Part shown: positions 24,101 to 33,575 of the stretch, in pieces
Layout of the letters: each line of letters starts with the position of its first letter
How positions within the stretch are numbered: position 1 is the stretch's first letter
Assembly: GCA_963691815.1 (NCBI GenBank)
Contig: OY829661.1
Span: 24,386,500 to 24,450,499 of the forward strand
DNA from: Echiichthys vipera
Taxonomy: Eukaryota > Chordata > Actinopteri > Perciformes > Trachinidae
Length of the DNA stretch: 64,000 nucleotides
Direction of reading: 5' to 3'
Notes under the pieces: generated by a model
The model's database searches: none
Told to the model about the DNA's origin: nothing
Seen by the model: the letters and a program-made list of their open reading frames with translations, nothing else
Made by a program: the position numbers and the translations under genes

Positions 24101-27100
24101 TCTGTTTTTCCACATTGACAGGGATGAAAGGTCAGGAAGTTTGTGTCAAAATAAAGCTCAGAGGTAGCTCCAATAAGGCTTTATTGACAGAGCAAATAGA
24201 CATTAAAAGGAAAGCGTCCCTTTTCTAGGCTACAGCTCACCGGCCTACCACAGTCCACCACAGGGAACAGACCACTGATACGTGCTTCCTGCTGTAACAA
24301 GATAACTATAACAAAAGTACAAGCTTAGCAGTTACCCTGCTGGGGGCATACAGCGTGATATGCAAACGACTGCATGCATTAGATGTCAAGACAGGAAGGT
24401 GGGACGCAGACCGTAACAATTAACCTTACATAACCTACACAACGCTGCCCAAACTATAGGAAACACACAGAAACGGTCGACAAAACAGGGAAGTGACGAA
24501 AGTGAGCGAAAACACAAGGCTCGGGACAGAGCAGAACAGGAAGAGGGTCCGTTCTGTGTTACGGCTGTGCTCATGTGGAATGTGATATCACTGAATACAA
24601 AAGAAAAATATAAACAAACACAGGAAACAGCTCAGGGCGTTTTTTGGACTTTTTCAGCAGGTACAATAGTGGGATTGATCCTGCAAAAACATAACAAAGC
24701 AGAAGGAAAGAACATAGTCTAAAGCCTGGGATGTGTGTGATTTATAACTACAAATCTCCAATATGTCTACTAGCTAGTTTAGGATTGTGCGGCAGGATCT
24801 ACACGAGCAGAGGCAGGGAGAAGTGATACTGGAGTGGCACAGTTACTCAATGTCCTCCTCTGGACACTCATTGATGAAATCCTTCGCACTGGGTGTTTAA
24901 TATTCAAACCACACACAGTGAAATTCAGAAGTGCTCTTTATGCTCAGATTTAAACGGAGCGCTTCTTAACTCCCTGCCCGGCCTTGAAAGGGAGGAAAAC
25001 ACGCTGAGAGGTTAGCACACACGTCAATCATTGGTTTGTTTGAGCAAAGGCACAGTTTGCAGCCTCAGACAGCTTGAAAATCAGTCAGAGTTCATAAAAA
25101 AAAGGAAAAGTGTCCAATATTCAGTCCGTGCCAATGTGATCCCTGACAAGAAACTGATGCTAACGTGAACGTTCTGGCTGTGGCGCACTGTGCACAGACT
25201 ACAGGAGGAGACTCTGTGTGCTTTAGGCTGAAATGTAGGTAATATCCTGGCAACGAGACAGCTTACGTCATGGCTGAATATGCACTAATGCGTTTTCTGG
25301 GAAGAGTGGTTCCAGTCAGACGCGGAGAAGGCAAGCTCTGATGGAGCCTCACCTGCTATTAAATGCAGAATTTAATAAACAGCATTACTAAAGGTTCAGG
25401 CGACACAGTGGTTCACTGAAAGAGCTCTGCGGAAAAAACAAAACAAAAGCTACTACGTGGACTCAGATCCTTCACTCTTAACTGAAGTTATAATTATTAA
25501 GCAAACAAAAGCGTAGCATTAGTGAAACGGCTTTCACTCTTGATTCTGCCACCTGTTTCCTGAGACTATTTAACTCTTGGTGTACGTGCACCGAGGAGGA
25601 GTGTGAGGTTTTCAGCTCGGTTCGTCTGTTTGTTGGATTGATGTCTGTTTGTCAGTGTCAGTGTCTGTTTGTCAGCGGGACTATGAAAAAACTTCTGGCC
25701 CGATTTTCATGACAATGGGTCTGAATTCACTAACATTGCCAGATCATTTGTACTGCATTCATGTGGTGTCGGTATAATTGGAAAAATGAGATCACCATCA
25801 TATGTCATGGCTCATTTGTTTTCTTTCCTCTTTGTTGTCACACAAACCCCAGAAACAGCTATCAATGTGTTTTTTTATAAAGCGATATTAAACAACACAT
25901 CTTCTTCGTAGCGCCCAGGTGGTTTCCACACTACGACTCATGAACACACCCAAGTTGGGGGAACGACTTCCAAATTCGGGAATATGGGACCATCCGAGTC
26001 CTTGTCAGAGGTCTGCGCTCTCCGAGTGCCATTCTAGTTTTCAAATAACCTCTGATTACTGGTGAGTTAATAGAAAACTTTATTTGAACCTGGTGCCTGA
26101 TAAAATGTTCTCCCTGTGTCTGCGTGGGTTTTCTCCGGGTTCTCCGGTTTCCTCCCACAGTCCAAAGACGTGCACGTGTTAGGTTAATTGATGACTCTAA
26201 ATTGCCCGTAGGTGTGAATGGTTGTCTGTCTCTGTTCGTCTCTATGTGTCCTGTGATAGACTGGCGTCCTGTCCAGGGTGTACCCCGCCTCACGCCCAAT
26301 GTCAGCTGGGATTGGCTCCAGCACCCCCCGCGACCCCGACAGGGACAAGCGGTTGAATATGAATGAATGAATGAATAAGAAAGTTCAGAAATTGTGGCGC
26401 GTGAATCGGCCTCAAAGACCACAAAAACACAGAGTACACTACATTACAACAGAGTTTGGCATTTTAGCTGCAATTAGTTGATTAATCCATAACAGTTGCA
26501 CAAAAATCAATTGACAGATAATTGAATAATCATTTAAGTCATTTTTTAAGGAAAAGCACCAAACAATCCCTTGTTGCAGCTTCTTAAATGTAAAGATTCA
26601 CAGCTGGTCTTTGTTTATGTGATAGTAAACCTTAATATCCATTTGCTTCTTTACACCGCTGGTCACACAACAAGTGATTCAAAACATCAATTTTGGCAAC
26701 AGCTAACTAGATGGCCATTTTTGCTATTTTCGGACATTGTAAGGATGAAAATAATCGACATGTCAGCCCTATTTGTCGCTTGTCTTTGTCTAGGCTACAT
26801 GAATGCAAAACAAAGACCACAATACACATAATTAAAATAACACAAATCCCAAAGAACACTCTGTCTAGTCTTATATTGCTGTGTTGACATGTTGCTCAGC
26901 TTTCTCATCAGCATACAGCCTCCTAAGTCAATAAGTTATTTTTAATGACCAAAGTATGAGATGCAGGAAGTGGGATAATCAAATGGCTCAGTGGAAGTCT
27001 GTGAAGCCATGGCCAGAAAACACACCGCAGACTCTTGTGTTTTCACACATAACAATACCATGAGTGTAATTATAGAGCAAAACTAACACAACAGAAACAG

Positions 27101-30100
27101 TTACATGGCTGACATGTATAATCTGAGAAAACACCTTAAAAGGACAGATAAACAAAACCACAGCGCTGCAGTTTATCGTGCTGCATCTGCCGGGCAGAGG
27201 ACGATAATTCACCCTCTCTCTGTTCCACAGTATTATACCAGCTTCAACATCCTCTGTGTAGGGAATCGAGTGTTTGTTGCCTCACGGGTAGTAATGCAAC
27301 CCGTGACAGGGAGAGAGCCCCGGTTATCTTTCGATTTTATAGCCTACTTTTACTAACAATAAAGATTTATTATGCTATAGAGTCTCCAAACTTCCATTAA
27401 TTACAGTATGCCTTTTAAAATGCAAGGTATTGCAATCTGAAAGTTATAGACGCTCCAATTTAAATAGATTTTCTTTAGTAAATAATGTTCACAATAAACT
27501 AATCCCTCCATGGCTGGCTGCACACACTGAGATGGAAGCCTACACTAGCAGCATTCACCCAAGTCCCACAGTTACACAAAGTAACGGATCAAGGCAGCAG
27601 AAAACCAGCAACTCCCACGTAAATGTAAAAAGACTGTTTTTGTCAAAAGAGTCTGGCAGCTTTGAAGAGAGCCGGCGAAGCTGGGTTTTTTCAGACACTG
27701 TGGAAAAGAATAAGAGTTCATAAAGCCAGTGTATGTGGTTATTATGAGTTCGATTTGAGTTTCCTGTTTTATAATACTTTACACACCAGGTAGTCTGCAT
27801 CTAGGGCTGCAAGTATTTCCATTATCATCAACATATTAAAACTGCCCATCACATCACATTCAAGTCCAATGTGACATGTTCAAATAGCTCATTTTGTCTG
27901 CAACTAAGACATAGAAAAAGGTGCAAGTCTTCACAACTAAAAGCTGGACCTGGGGTACAGTTAGAATTTCTGATTGAAAATTGACCAACAATTAACCGAT
28001 TATCTAAACAGTTGAAGATTATTCTGCTGTCATTGGACTGATCAATGAATCATTTCATCTCTACCTGCTGGATACATTCAAAGATAGTGTGTCAGTAAAC
28101 AACACTGATTGCAGAGCAACAAAACAGTTTCCACAGCATCTGTAGGCTTAGAAACTACGCAAAATTAGATTCAGTAAAAAACTAGAGCTGCAACTATTTT
28201 GTAAAAGTTCAAATTCTGTGATTCCAGGTTTTTTAATGTGAATATTTTCTGGATTCTTAACTCCTCTACGACTTGAGTTGTGGACAAAATGAGACATTTG
28301 AGGAAGTTTAATCGGCCGAACAACTAATCGAAAAAGAATCGACCGATTTATTTAATTATTTATTTGTTTGTTTATTTCTGGCATGTCAGTTAGATCAATC
28401 ATCATCATTACAGATTATCTTAGTTTAAATCATACAATTCACATGTCCGAAAGGGAACGCGGGAGAAGCCAAAGCTTATCTAGTCCCGCGCACAGAATAC
28501 ATCAACTTCATCATATTATTTTTCTCATCACATTTGACAGAACATGTTTCAACAGCAGGTAGTAATCCGAGCTGCAGTCTAGCTCTAGACAGTCACACAG
28601 ACTACAGATGACAGACTACAGATGACTCGACAATGAAAAGAACCATTAGTTGCAGCACTTGTTAAAACTGTACATGCTGCAAAGTGGAACTATTTCACAA
28701 AGAAACATATTCCTCTTGTAGAGAAATAGGTTTCTGCTGTGGAGAACTAACAAAATACACTTTGTCGTGGCTGATAAGGTCACTTCAACTGTAGTGTTTA
28801 CAGTGTGCATTCATCTCATAATGGTGCAAAATGTATCATAGGAAGCCTACATGTGCTTTAGGGAGTCATAACATTTCCACTGGGCAGTCTGTAAACGGGA
28901 AACAATCAGGAGCGTCCCAGCCGACATGACTCCTGTGTGTTCAGGTAAAAGCAGTGGAAAGAAGTATGACTGCACACTTCCACTGAGGAATTTCAGAATA
29001 TCCAAACAAGTAGGCGCGCTCTCTTCAGACGGACAGACTGTAAAAGATGGAGCGGTGTAGTGCGCAGAACCCAGAGCCTTGAACACACAGCGGGGTAGAC
29101 AGACAGCAGGATGACATCAGAGCGAGCGTCTGCCCTCGGTCACGTGACCAGAGAGGTCTGGGAGCGGTGCACTGAGCTGTCACATCAGGCTATGTGGAAG
29201 GCTCACACACAGACCCGGGCTTTGTTAGCGGTATAAGCACGACTGTAGGAGAACTTGACCGCTACTTAGAGTTAGGGATGTGACATCAAGTGTATGGCTA
29301 CTGGATAAATCCCAATTTACGGCGTATTAAAGCCCCTTACAGCTTACATGAGACACAAAGCAGTAAAAGCCAAAACACAACAACCACCACGAGGCAGGAT
29401 TTCTGTTTCAAGAAAAAACAAGAGTCAGTGTTGACCAAAACCTTTTCACCCTGGGGGAACATCTTTGCTTTAACCTCACAACTCAATCCCACTGCAACAA
29501 CCCTTCCTTCCTCTAAGCACAAAGATGGATAGGTAGCTTGTGCAAGTTGAAAGAAAATGTGTCCCCATTGTCCGTTTCTTCTTACTTCAGTCCTCCGTAT
29601 TATTGCAACACTTCACGTCAGAGCATAACTTGTGGAAGTGGGACTGTGAAACTTGCACACAGTGTGAGAACCTAACAGACCACACACGCAATAATACAGA
29701 CAGCAGGGAGAAAGAAGGCCATCCCGGGGCTGTTGGCTGTATCAACACTGTTTGCTTATCACACTGCCATCTTATTTTCCCATGACACGCTGGAGGCTAA
29801 CAGAAGCCACATTAAACAAAAGCTCATCATAGATGTATGGGTAAAAAAACTAGAGCAATAGGAAGTTGTAAGTCAACTACCTGCTGCCATTGTTAACTTG
29901 ACATACTAATCCACTGCCTGAGAAGCAGGGACAGTCACGCAGAGACTTTCCTCAACAGGGCAGTGTGAACTAGCATTCCCCTGCACATTGCACACACAGA
30001 AAAAAAGGGAAATGGACATTTGAGACTTGCAAATAAATCTAGCGAGCGGAAATGTTGCAGCCAGCCAGTGCTGCAGCTTTGACAGAGAGACTGCATGGTA

Positions 30101-32532
30101 ATACCATGTCTGGCTCCTAATTCCTAAAGAACTTGTTGATTCAGCTGAGGGGAGATTGTTGTCTGCAATGGAGATTCATGCCAAGATTACATACAAGGAA
30201 AAGAACCGACAAAATACCTCTACAAAGACTACAGTGAAAGGGCAAAGAGTGGAGACAGGTGTACACTCCAGCATGCTGCGCAAAAGTGAGCCCCAATGTG
30301 TGTGTGTGTGTGTGTGTGTGTGGGTGTGTGTGTGCGCGTGTGTGTGGTGATGATTTGTAGTCAAGTCAAAGGGAGATGGATGCATCCCCTTAATGCCAAG
30401 TGTGTGTGCTTGTGTGTCGTGCATGTTAAACACACAGCTGATCTTTGCCATCACTGGACGCCCTTGTGTCCCACGGTGCGGGGCACAAAGGGCAGATTGA
30501 AGAGTCAAGAGTGTCTCGGCTCTCCTCTTTTCCATTTAGTTAATGATGAAGTGTCTTTTAGAAAAAGGCTTTTGGGGGTTGACAGCACTGTACTTTTCTA
30601 AATTACTTCTCTTAATGCGATTTTCAGTAACAAACGTTTGCTTTATCAGCTTTGGAAGAAGACTTTTACAGCCTTCACCACCTGGAACTGAGGTCAACCG
30701 AGGGTAAAAACCAGAGCTGTGGTTCCCGACTTATGGAAGACGAGGATGCAAGATGAATGGTGAAATAATACTGTTGCATCCCCCTTCAAAATAGACATGT
30801 TCGGACTTTTCATTCAACATATCAGCACAAAACCATCCCATATGTTGTGGCAAACTGCTGAAATGTAATCTCAGCAGTGCATTTGCAAGAGCCCAGAGTG
30901 CACCTTTCATAAAGCCTATCCAGAGCGAGAAATAGGGTTTTCTGCACTGAATCGGTCCGCTAAGTTCCCACCATAACTATCCTGCACAACTGTCTTTACG
31001 ACAACAGTGACGACTGCTGTGACTTTTAACCTCAGTGTGCATGGACGAATACATTCACCCATACTGTGTTTTCATACTATATGTTCTGTTTGTACTATTT
31101 TAATGCTGCATTGCACATCCAACGTATTTGCACTGACACTTTATAGCCATTTACTGACTATTACTAGCTGCATATCTTGTATCTTATTAGAATAATGCCG
31201 GGTATTGTTCACTGTTTATTTTATGACTTTACTGCTATTTGTACGTTGACCTTTCTTTTTTTTTTTACCTTATTCATTGATTTATTAGGTATTTTTTTAT
31301 ATCATCAATATGCCGGTTACAATCTTAACTTAACTGTTGTTGTACAACGACAATAAAGATATTATGTTCTCTAGAAATCTCCCATGTTCAGTCATCACAT
31401 TTACTTTTGGCTACTGTCCAAAACTACTTGGTCTCAAATGGGAAAAACCGGTGGTTAACCAAAGAGACCACAGCATTTATAACAGTCAATAAAAGGAGCA
31501 GAAAACATCCAAAACCTGACATATTTATAGCAGTGGTAATAGTGCAACACAGGACCGTAGCAGCCCTAATGAAGCTGGATAAATACTGTATATAGATGGT
31601 ATTTTTGCTATGATAGAAAGTGCTCATGGGGGAATTGTTGGGTCTCTGTAAATCATACATGAGCCATAGAATAAGGTCTAAACCTACTCTATGTGTAAAG
31701 TGTCTAGAGATGTTTTGTGTTATGATTTGGCACTATAAATAAGATTGAATTGGAGTGGTTTTCACTTTTGATACCACTCTGTTTGTGGCTTTAAAAAAAA
31801 GCATTAAAATGAACAATAACAAAAAAGATACACACATGGTTAAATGCATATTTTGACTTTCACCTGCTTTAACATAACGCAGCCACGTCAAATCGGGAAG
31901 AGAAAATGACCTTTCGGAAGTAGCCACACAACACTGACTACCACTCAATACTAAAACACACACTTCACCAATGTCTCTATGAAAATATGAGCTAAATGTC
32001 AAATACAGCAGGACGGTTAATTTCGTGTTTTTAACGCTGTTCTCTAACTTACTAAAAACATCTGGCCTCTCACTGAAACTTTGTTACGGAAGACTATAAC
32101 GCGAACGGCCCGAGCGCTATGATTGACAGCCGCAGCGTCCAATCGCATTCATGGAACTGACCATAAACATTCCAAGCGAGCCCGTGAGAGCCAATCAGCG
32201 GGGAGCAAAGGGTTGGACCTTTGAGGTTTCATGTTAGATGGGTCTACAGAGGCCCCAAACCCCGGGGTGGCGAAATAATAATCGCCGAGGAAGCTGAACG
32301 ATGTCCAGGGGTGCTGCTGACCAGTTCGTCTGGCGGCGCCGGACAAAGCCGGTTCAGCGGCGGCAAGCTATAAACCTCTGGTACGTGAATACCACTTGAT
32401 TCCTGGTTGACTTGAACATAATAGGGAGGGAACACAGAAAAGGAATAATAAGGAATAGCACCGGAGGTAAACACCGTGAATAAAAAAAGCACCACCTACC
32501 CAGAAATTCTCTAGGAAGTAGGGCGTTATCAT
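1964..32532 (-). CDS. fcho2: F-BAR endocytic adaptor FCHO2, N-terminal 266 residues (gene runs off the left edge)
   Basis: FCHO proteins bind PI(4,5)P2 membranes as curved F-BAR dimers. They recruit Eps15, intersectin and AP-2 through a C-terminal mu-homology domain to start clathrin-coated pits (established). Eight exons join in phase to 796 nt: 32500-32532, 22935-23026, 16125-16199, 15871-16012, 11110-11262, 10786-10890, 8680-8778, 1964-2060. They cover the F-BAR helices, ending NTSVESLIHKLAESKGTGKE, RP. FCHO2 is preferred to FCHO1 because of TLEAVQNIQ, SKEIYNAKTVEQERLRKEGA and KFQDIEENH. The linker and mu-homology domain must lie left of base 1; I see no further exon in 1-1963. Intron 1 is 9.5 kb. 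All donors are GT. Confidence 0.94.
2341..2640 (+). mobile_element. LINE 3'-end remnants
   Basis: ccccccggggacaaataaag followed by a (tttgaa)n tail at 2380-2421 is a LINE-type 3' end. Immediately after, VRGVTLWNMLDIQLKQCQSI (from 2458) resembles the C-terminus of a non-LTR reverse transcriptase and meets a stop at about 2528. Two abutting fragments. Confidence 0.5.
4250..4790 (-). mobile_element. LINE reverse transcriptase 3' fragment
   Basis: A minus-strand frame at 4744-4346 reads LLVLDYGDIIYRHAAASTLK then PLDSLSHSALRFIFGDAHDV. This matches the post-catalytic region of CR1/L2-type non-LTR reverse transcriptases. Downstream, LKMDTHSPPEQLKTH fits the end of such proteins. The catalytic YXDD region is absent; a dead remnant. 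Confidence 0.65.
8619..8671. repeat. (TG)n microsatellite next to fcho2 exon 7 donor
   Basis: About 53 bp of TG dinucleotides; (CA)n on the fcho2 sense strand, starting 8 nt after the exon. Confidence 0.95.
8680..8778 (-). CDS. fcho2: fcho2 coding exon 7 (residues 201-233)
   Basis: 99 nt, acceptor ctctgttacag, donor gtgagt. Encodes KFQDIEENHILHMKEIIQSY and SQSVEETHSQIGE. A (CA)n tract of about 53 bp begins 8 nt after the exon end. Confidence 0.94.
9226..9379 (-). mobile_element. tRNA-derived SINE, family C
   Basis: On the minus strand agggcggcctctagctcacc gives a box A and ggttccaatcc (9311-9301) a box B, followed by gcggccctttgtggcgtacc and cctttcctgtcagtcttcac. This is a common teleost repeat head and body. 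In fcho2 intron 6. Confidence 0.72.
10530..10748. mobile_element. Fragment of the same DNA element as at 42241
   Basis: Aligns by eye to 42880-43063: shared cccggctg, gggcttttttg, aggcgctaaaa, agagggtga, tgaacattaa and agtatgaa in the same order. Truncated at the left; its right end is about 40 bp from fcho2 exon 6. Confidence 0.6.
10786..10890 (-). CDS. fcho2: fcho2 coding exon 6 (residues 166-200)
   Basis: 105 nt, acceptor atttttgcag, donor gtattg. Encodes AGVKAKKATETYKSYVEKYA and AAKSEFEQKMAETAQ. A transposon fragment ends about 40 bp beyond the donor. Confidence 0.95.
11065..11086. repeat. (GT)n microsatellite near fcho2 exon 5 donor
   Basis: Eleven GT units; (CA)n on the sense strand beginning 23 nt into intron 5. 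Confidence 0.9.
11110..11262 (-). CDS. fcho2: fcho2 coding exon 5 (residues 115-165)
   Basis: 153 nt, acceptor cgtttttag, donor gtgggg (a weak, G-rich donor). Encodes TKEEVASTLEAVQNIQTTSQ and VEQERLRKEGATQRDVDK. A (CA)n tract starts 23 nt into the intron. Confidence 0.94.
11670..13590 (+). pseudogene. hAT transposase 5' exons, truncated and with a nonsense codon
   Basis: Exon 1 starts at ATG 11670 with MKRSYPSGAEKKKQRKERE, a start typical of TTF-zinc-finger hAT transposases. Codon 24 is TAA (11739-11741), just before donor gtaagt at 11749. Exon 2 (13066-13143) continues in the expected phase with SLLSFLKPTHPGKDDVPPPI. Exon 3 (13299-13403) encodes PSTSTSSSTVVSQPPAQEHP and more. A fourth exon begins after ttgtcaccag at 13559 and is lost in low-complexity sequence by about 13590. 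The zinc finger body, RNase-H-like catalytic core and dimerisation domain are missing. Family assignment rests on the N-terminus and the element's ends. Confidence 0.7.
11994..12877. mobile_element. Tigger/pogo-like DNA transposon nested in the hAT element
   Basis: Ends share cagtg followed by aaccgcttat in inverted orientation and are flanked by TA (11992-11993 and 12878-12879), as for Tc1/mariner-class insertion. The motif cttatagtgatc recurs near both ends. Inside, ATG at 12259 opens MAGKGKSLPPDEKRLLKAYD, which resembles the start of a pogo-type transposase but breaks down after about 25 codons. Internally deleted. It also contains three near-copies of gagtgagctaacagctagctaat at 12158-12222. 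Confidence 0.65.
13964..14448 (-). repeat. LTR-like repeat L, copy 1
   Basis: About 485 bp shared with 47555-47960. On the minus strand it reads through a TATA-like tatatag and an AATAAA (plus tttatt at 14001) shortly before the left boundary gactatcacacacaatg, as in a solo LTR or a polyadenylated element. No coding sequence. Confidence 0.55.
15068..15418 (-). mobile_element. V-SINE, near full length
   Basis: Same family as at 53198: (attc)n tail at left, tgtccctgtcggggtcacgg, core gactgtgggaggaaac, and gctgtgaggcgacagtgcta near the head at right. Open frames on both strands here are artefacts. Confidence 0.85.
15871..16012 (-). CDS. fcho2: fcho2 coding exon 4 (residues 67-114)
   Basis: 142 nt, acceptor ttcatcacag, donor gtgagt. 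Encodes TFAPVWDVFKTSTEKLASCH and LVRKLQELIKEVHKYVEEQA, ending KAHKK. The intron to exon 3 is only 112 bp. Confidence 0.95.
16125..16199 (-). CDS. fcho2: fcho2 coding exon 3 (residues 42-67)
   Basis: 75 nt, acceptor cctctgtag, donor gtgagt. Encodes STIEEAYARSMTKLAKSAGN and FSQL. Confidence 0.95.
16300..16600 (+). mobile_element. LINE C-terminal and 3' UTR fragment
   Basis: Plus frame from 16307 ends DPLHPLQLTLVRQRSTFSKR LLQLRC and later SFHHFI then stop, a pattern common at the C-terminus of teleost non-LTR elements. A TA-rich 3' UTR follows. Confidence 0.5.
17516..17852 (+). mobile_element. tRNA-derived SINE, family B, full length
   Basis: Head gcggcagtagctcagtcc resembles box A and ggttcaagtcc (17571-17581) box B. 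The body ends in a hairpin-type LINE-like tail (ccccgttgcggg) followed by aaataaagtaattcttctt. Not a tRNA gene: no acceptor stem closes. Confidence 0.8.
18141..18182. repeat. (CA)n microsatellite
   Basis: About 42 bp of CA dinucleotides in fcho2 intron 2. Confidence 0.9.
18890..19375 (+). mobile_element. LINE (Rex1/L2-like) 3' end
   Basis: Encodes ADPSHPGHYLFEPLPSG, then after a one-base frameshift near 18982 RRLRSIRTKTSRHKNSFHQ, the conserved C-terminus of teleost non-LTR reverse transcriptases. It ends aataaacttgattctgattc with a (ttctga)n tail. A C-run of 17 lies at 19149-19165. Confidence 0.65.
20237..20380 (+). repeat. Dispersed repeat D, copy 1
   Basis: gggggaattgttgggtctat ... ttatgatttggcactttaaa ... 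(attga)n tail. Related copies at 31620-31755 (+) and 39316-39470 (-). Probably the 3' end of a non-LTR element; class not certain. Confidence 0.65.
21358..21626 (+). mobile_element. tRNA-derived SINE, family B, 5'-truncated
   Basis: Matches 17610-17850 (gccagttcatctcc, cccctcgctctaacatct, ttaattacatgtatagg) and ends with the same hairpin tail and (ctt)n. Lacks the tRNA-like head. Confidence 0.77.
22085..22320. repeat. Degenerate dispersed repeat, copy 1
   Basis: gctgattaactgattggtta, then aaatcctcagcttctaag and gatagtgaactgaaaatatttgggtt. Motifs recur, diverged, at 23490-23640 (inverted), 26460-26830 and 28180-28345. A common old teleost DNA repeat; class not assigned. Confidence 0.5.
22935..23026 (-). 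CDS. fcho2: fcho2 coding exon 2 (residues 12-42)
   Basis: 92 nt, acceptor gaactgcag, donor gtaaga. Encodes GDKNNGFDVLYHNMKHGQIS and SKELTDFIRE, the first F-BAR helix. Confidence 0.95.
23128..23202 (-). other. Candidate alternative fcho2 first coding exon (speculative)
   Basis: ATG at 23202-23200 in a favourable context (gaaATGG) opens 25 codons, MAKMLQTQLEAMQTVRMLLI plus EKALA. A gtaatg donor in phase 0 follows, only 101 bp from the exon 2 acceptor. Spliced, it would replace MITPYFLENFW by a Met/Leu-rich helix in front of GDKNNGFDV. I recognise no homology, and chance is a real possibility. Confidence 0.2.
26105..26378 (+). mobile_element. V-SINE, 5'-truncated
   Basis: Lacks the tRNA-like head; starts in the core (gttctccctgtgtctgcgtg) and ends with a (gaat)n tail. 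Confidence 0.83.
26460..26830. repeat. Degenerate dispersed repeat, copy 2
   Basis: Contains attagttgattaatccataa, ttgttgcagcttcttaaatg and gatagtaaaccttaatatcc, parallel to the copy at 22085. Confidence 0.5.
30296..30346. repeat. (GT)n microsatellite, interrupted
   Basis: GT dinucleotides with gggtg and gcgcg interruptions in fcho2 intron 1. Confidence 0.9.
30960..31375 (+). mobile_element. Possible LINE 3' UTR
   Basis: Ends ttgttgtacaacgacaataa agatatt, the style of a non-LTR element 3' terminus, preceded by AT-rich non-coding sequence. No protein similarity visible. Confidence 0.35.
31620..31755 (+). repeat. Dispersed repeat D, copy 2
   Basis: Same order of motifs as at 20237 (gggggaattgttgggtctct, taaagtgtctagagat, ttatgatttggcactataaa). 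Confidence 0.65.
32500..32532 (-). CDS. fcho2: fcho2 coding exon 1 (MITPYFLENFW)
   Basis: 33 nt, ATG at 32532-32530, ending TGG before donor gtaggt. It aligns with human MVMAYFVENFW and joins in phase 0 to exon 2 (GDKNNGFDV). It is short and 9.5 kb from exon 2, but the YF-ENFW motif, donor, phase and CpG-rich setting agree. Confidence 0.88.
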
Positions 32533-32830
32533 CTTGTTTTATTCCTCTTCGCCGCAACTCTTAAACCTGCTGTAATGCAACTTTTTAAAGCGTAAATCAT
32601 CCGCCGTCCTCCCCCCGTTTCTGTTGTATCTGCCTTTCCCCGTTTTCCTCCTCTCTCCCCTTTCTTCTCCCTCCCCACCAACAGACTCCACCTCCACTCT
32701 CGGCCGTGCTGCGTCTCTCCACTGTGGGTTCTTCCCCGTAGACATTGACACTGTTAGCGGGTGAAACAGCGCCGCCTGTGGCGAACAGTGATAATACTAC
32801 AAGTGCAGACGGTCGGAGTATCGAGCCGTC
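32533..32830 (-). promoter_or_regulatory. fcho2: Probable fcho2 5' UTR and CpG-rich promoter
   Basis: Directly upstream of the fcho2 ATG the sequence becomes GC-rich with frequent CpG, pyrimidine/purine tracts (32600-32690) and no TATA box at a useful distance. CpG enrichment extends into intron 1 (about 32100-32400), which also carries two ccaat motifs on the plus strand (32142, 32192). Transcription start not determined. Confidence 0.45.
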
Positions 32831-33005
32831 GCTGGGTGAAATGATGCCTTCAAGTGCAGCTCGTAAATTCCTGTATTCGTGTAGACTGAGCCACATACAG
32901 GCCGTTTTAATTGATAAAAAAAAAGGTAAATTTTGAGATTTTTTAATATTTTGCTTCTTTAACATGTCTTCTTTATATGGGAGCCGGTTTCCGCCAGAAG
33001 AAGAA

Positions 33006-33575
33006 TGATAATACCTTGATAATACGTTCATATTAAGTCGATGTGATGAGATAAAGGTCATAATTATGAGATAAAAAGACATGATTATGAGATAAATATC
33101 ATCATTTCGACTTAAAATGGTCTTTATTTTATTATCAGGGCTTAACTTTTCACATCGAGATAAAAAGTTATGATTATGAGATGATCATTATTATGCCTTT
33201 TTATCTCAAAATAACTTTTTAACTCGTAATTTAAACGTTTTATCTCATAATTTCGACTTAACATGATCTTATTCATTAATAACTATGACTTTTCATCTCA
33301 TAATTTAACGTTTTATCTCATAATTTCGATTTAACATGAGCTTATTAGATAATATGTCATAACCATGACTTTTATTTTATCATTTTTAATTAACATGATC
33401 TTATTAATTAATAATTATGACTTTTTATCTCATAATTTAAACGTTTTATCTCATAATTTCGATTTAAAATGTGCTTATTAATTAATATGTAATGAACATG
33501 ACTTTTATTTCATAATTCTTAATGAACATGATCTTATTCATGAATAATTATGACTTTTTAATTTCATAATTGTGA
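33006..33575. repeat. Degenerate AT-rich array with attatgagataaa in both orientations
   Basis: The 13-mer attatgagataaa and its complement tttatctcataat recur many times with variants, spaced about 25-40 bp, interleaved with ttaacatgatcttatt. Lies 180-740 bp upstream of the fcho2 promoter region. Confidence 0.75.

Larger units (their letters stand above)
23027..32499. other. fcho2 intron 1 (9.5 kb)
   Basis: Contains a candidate alternative first exon (23128-23202), copies of a degenerate dispersed repeat (23490-23640, 26460-26830, 28180-28345), a V-SINE (26105-26378), a LINE-like tail (30960-31375) and a dispersed repeat (31620-31755). It also holds a (GT)n at 30296-30346. The stretch 23700-26000 shows no recognisable element. 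Confidence 0.65.

Noticed and set aside
25931..26422. 163-codon open frame on the minus strand
   Set aside because: Mostly the V-SINE at 26105-26378 read in reverse.
32371..32376. TATAAA as fcho2 TATA box
   Set aside because: It lies downstream of the start codon on the fcho2 strand and cannot serve that promoter.
1964..32532. Assignment as fcho1
   Set aside because: Helix sequences match FCHO2 (ALQKSK, VEQERL) rather than FCHO1 (LLPKSRENYLNR, MDQERL).
32745..32936. 63-codon plus-strand gene divergent from fcho2
   Set aside because: Open frame in CpG-rich promoter sequence without homology, splice or poly(A) signals.
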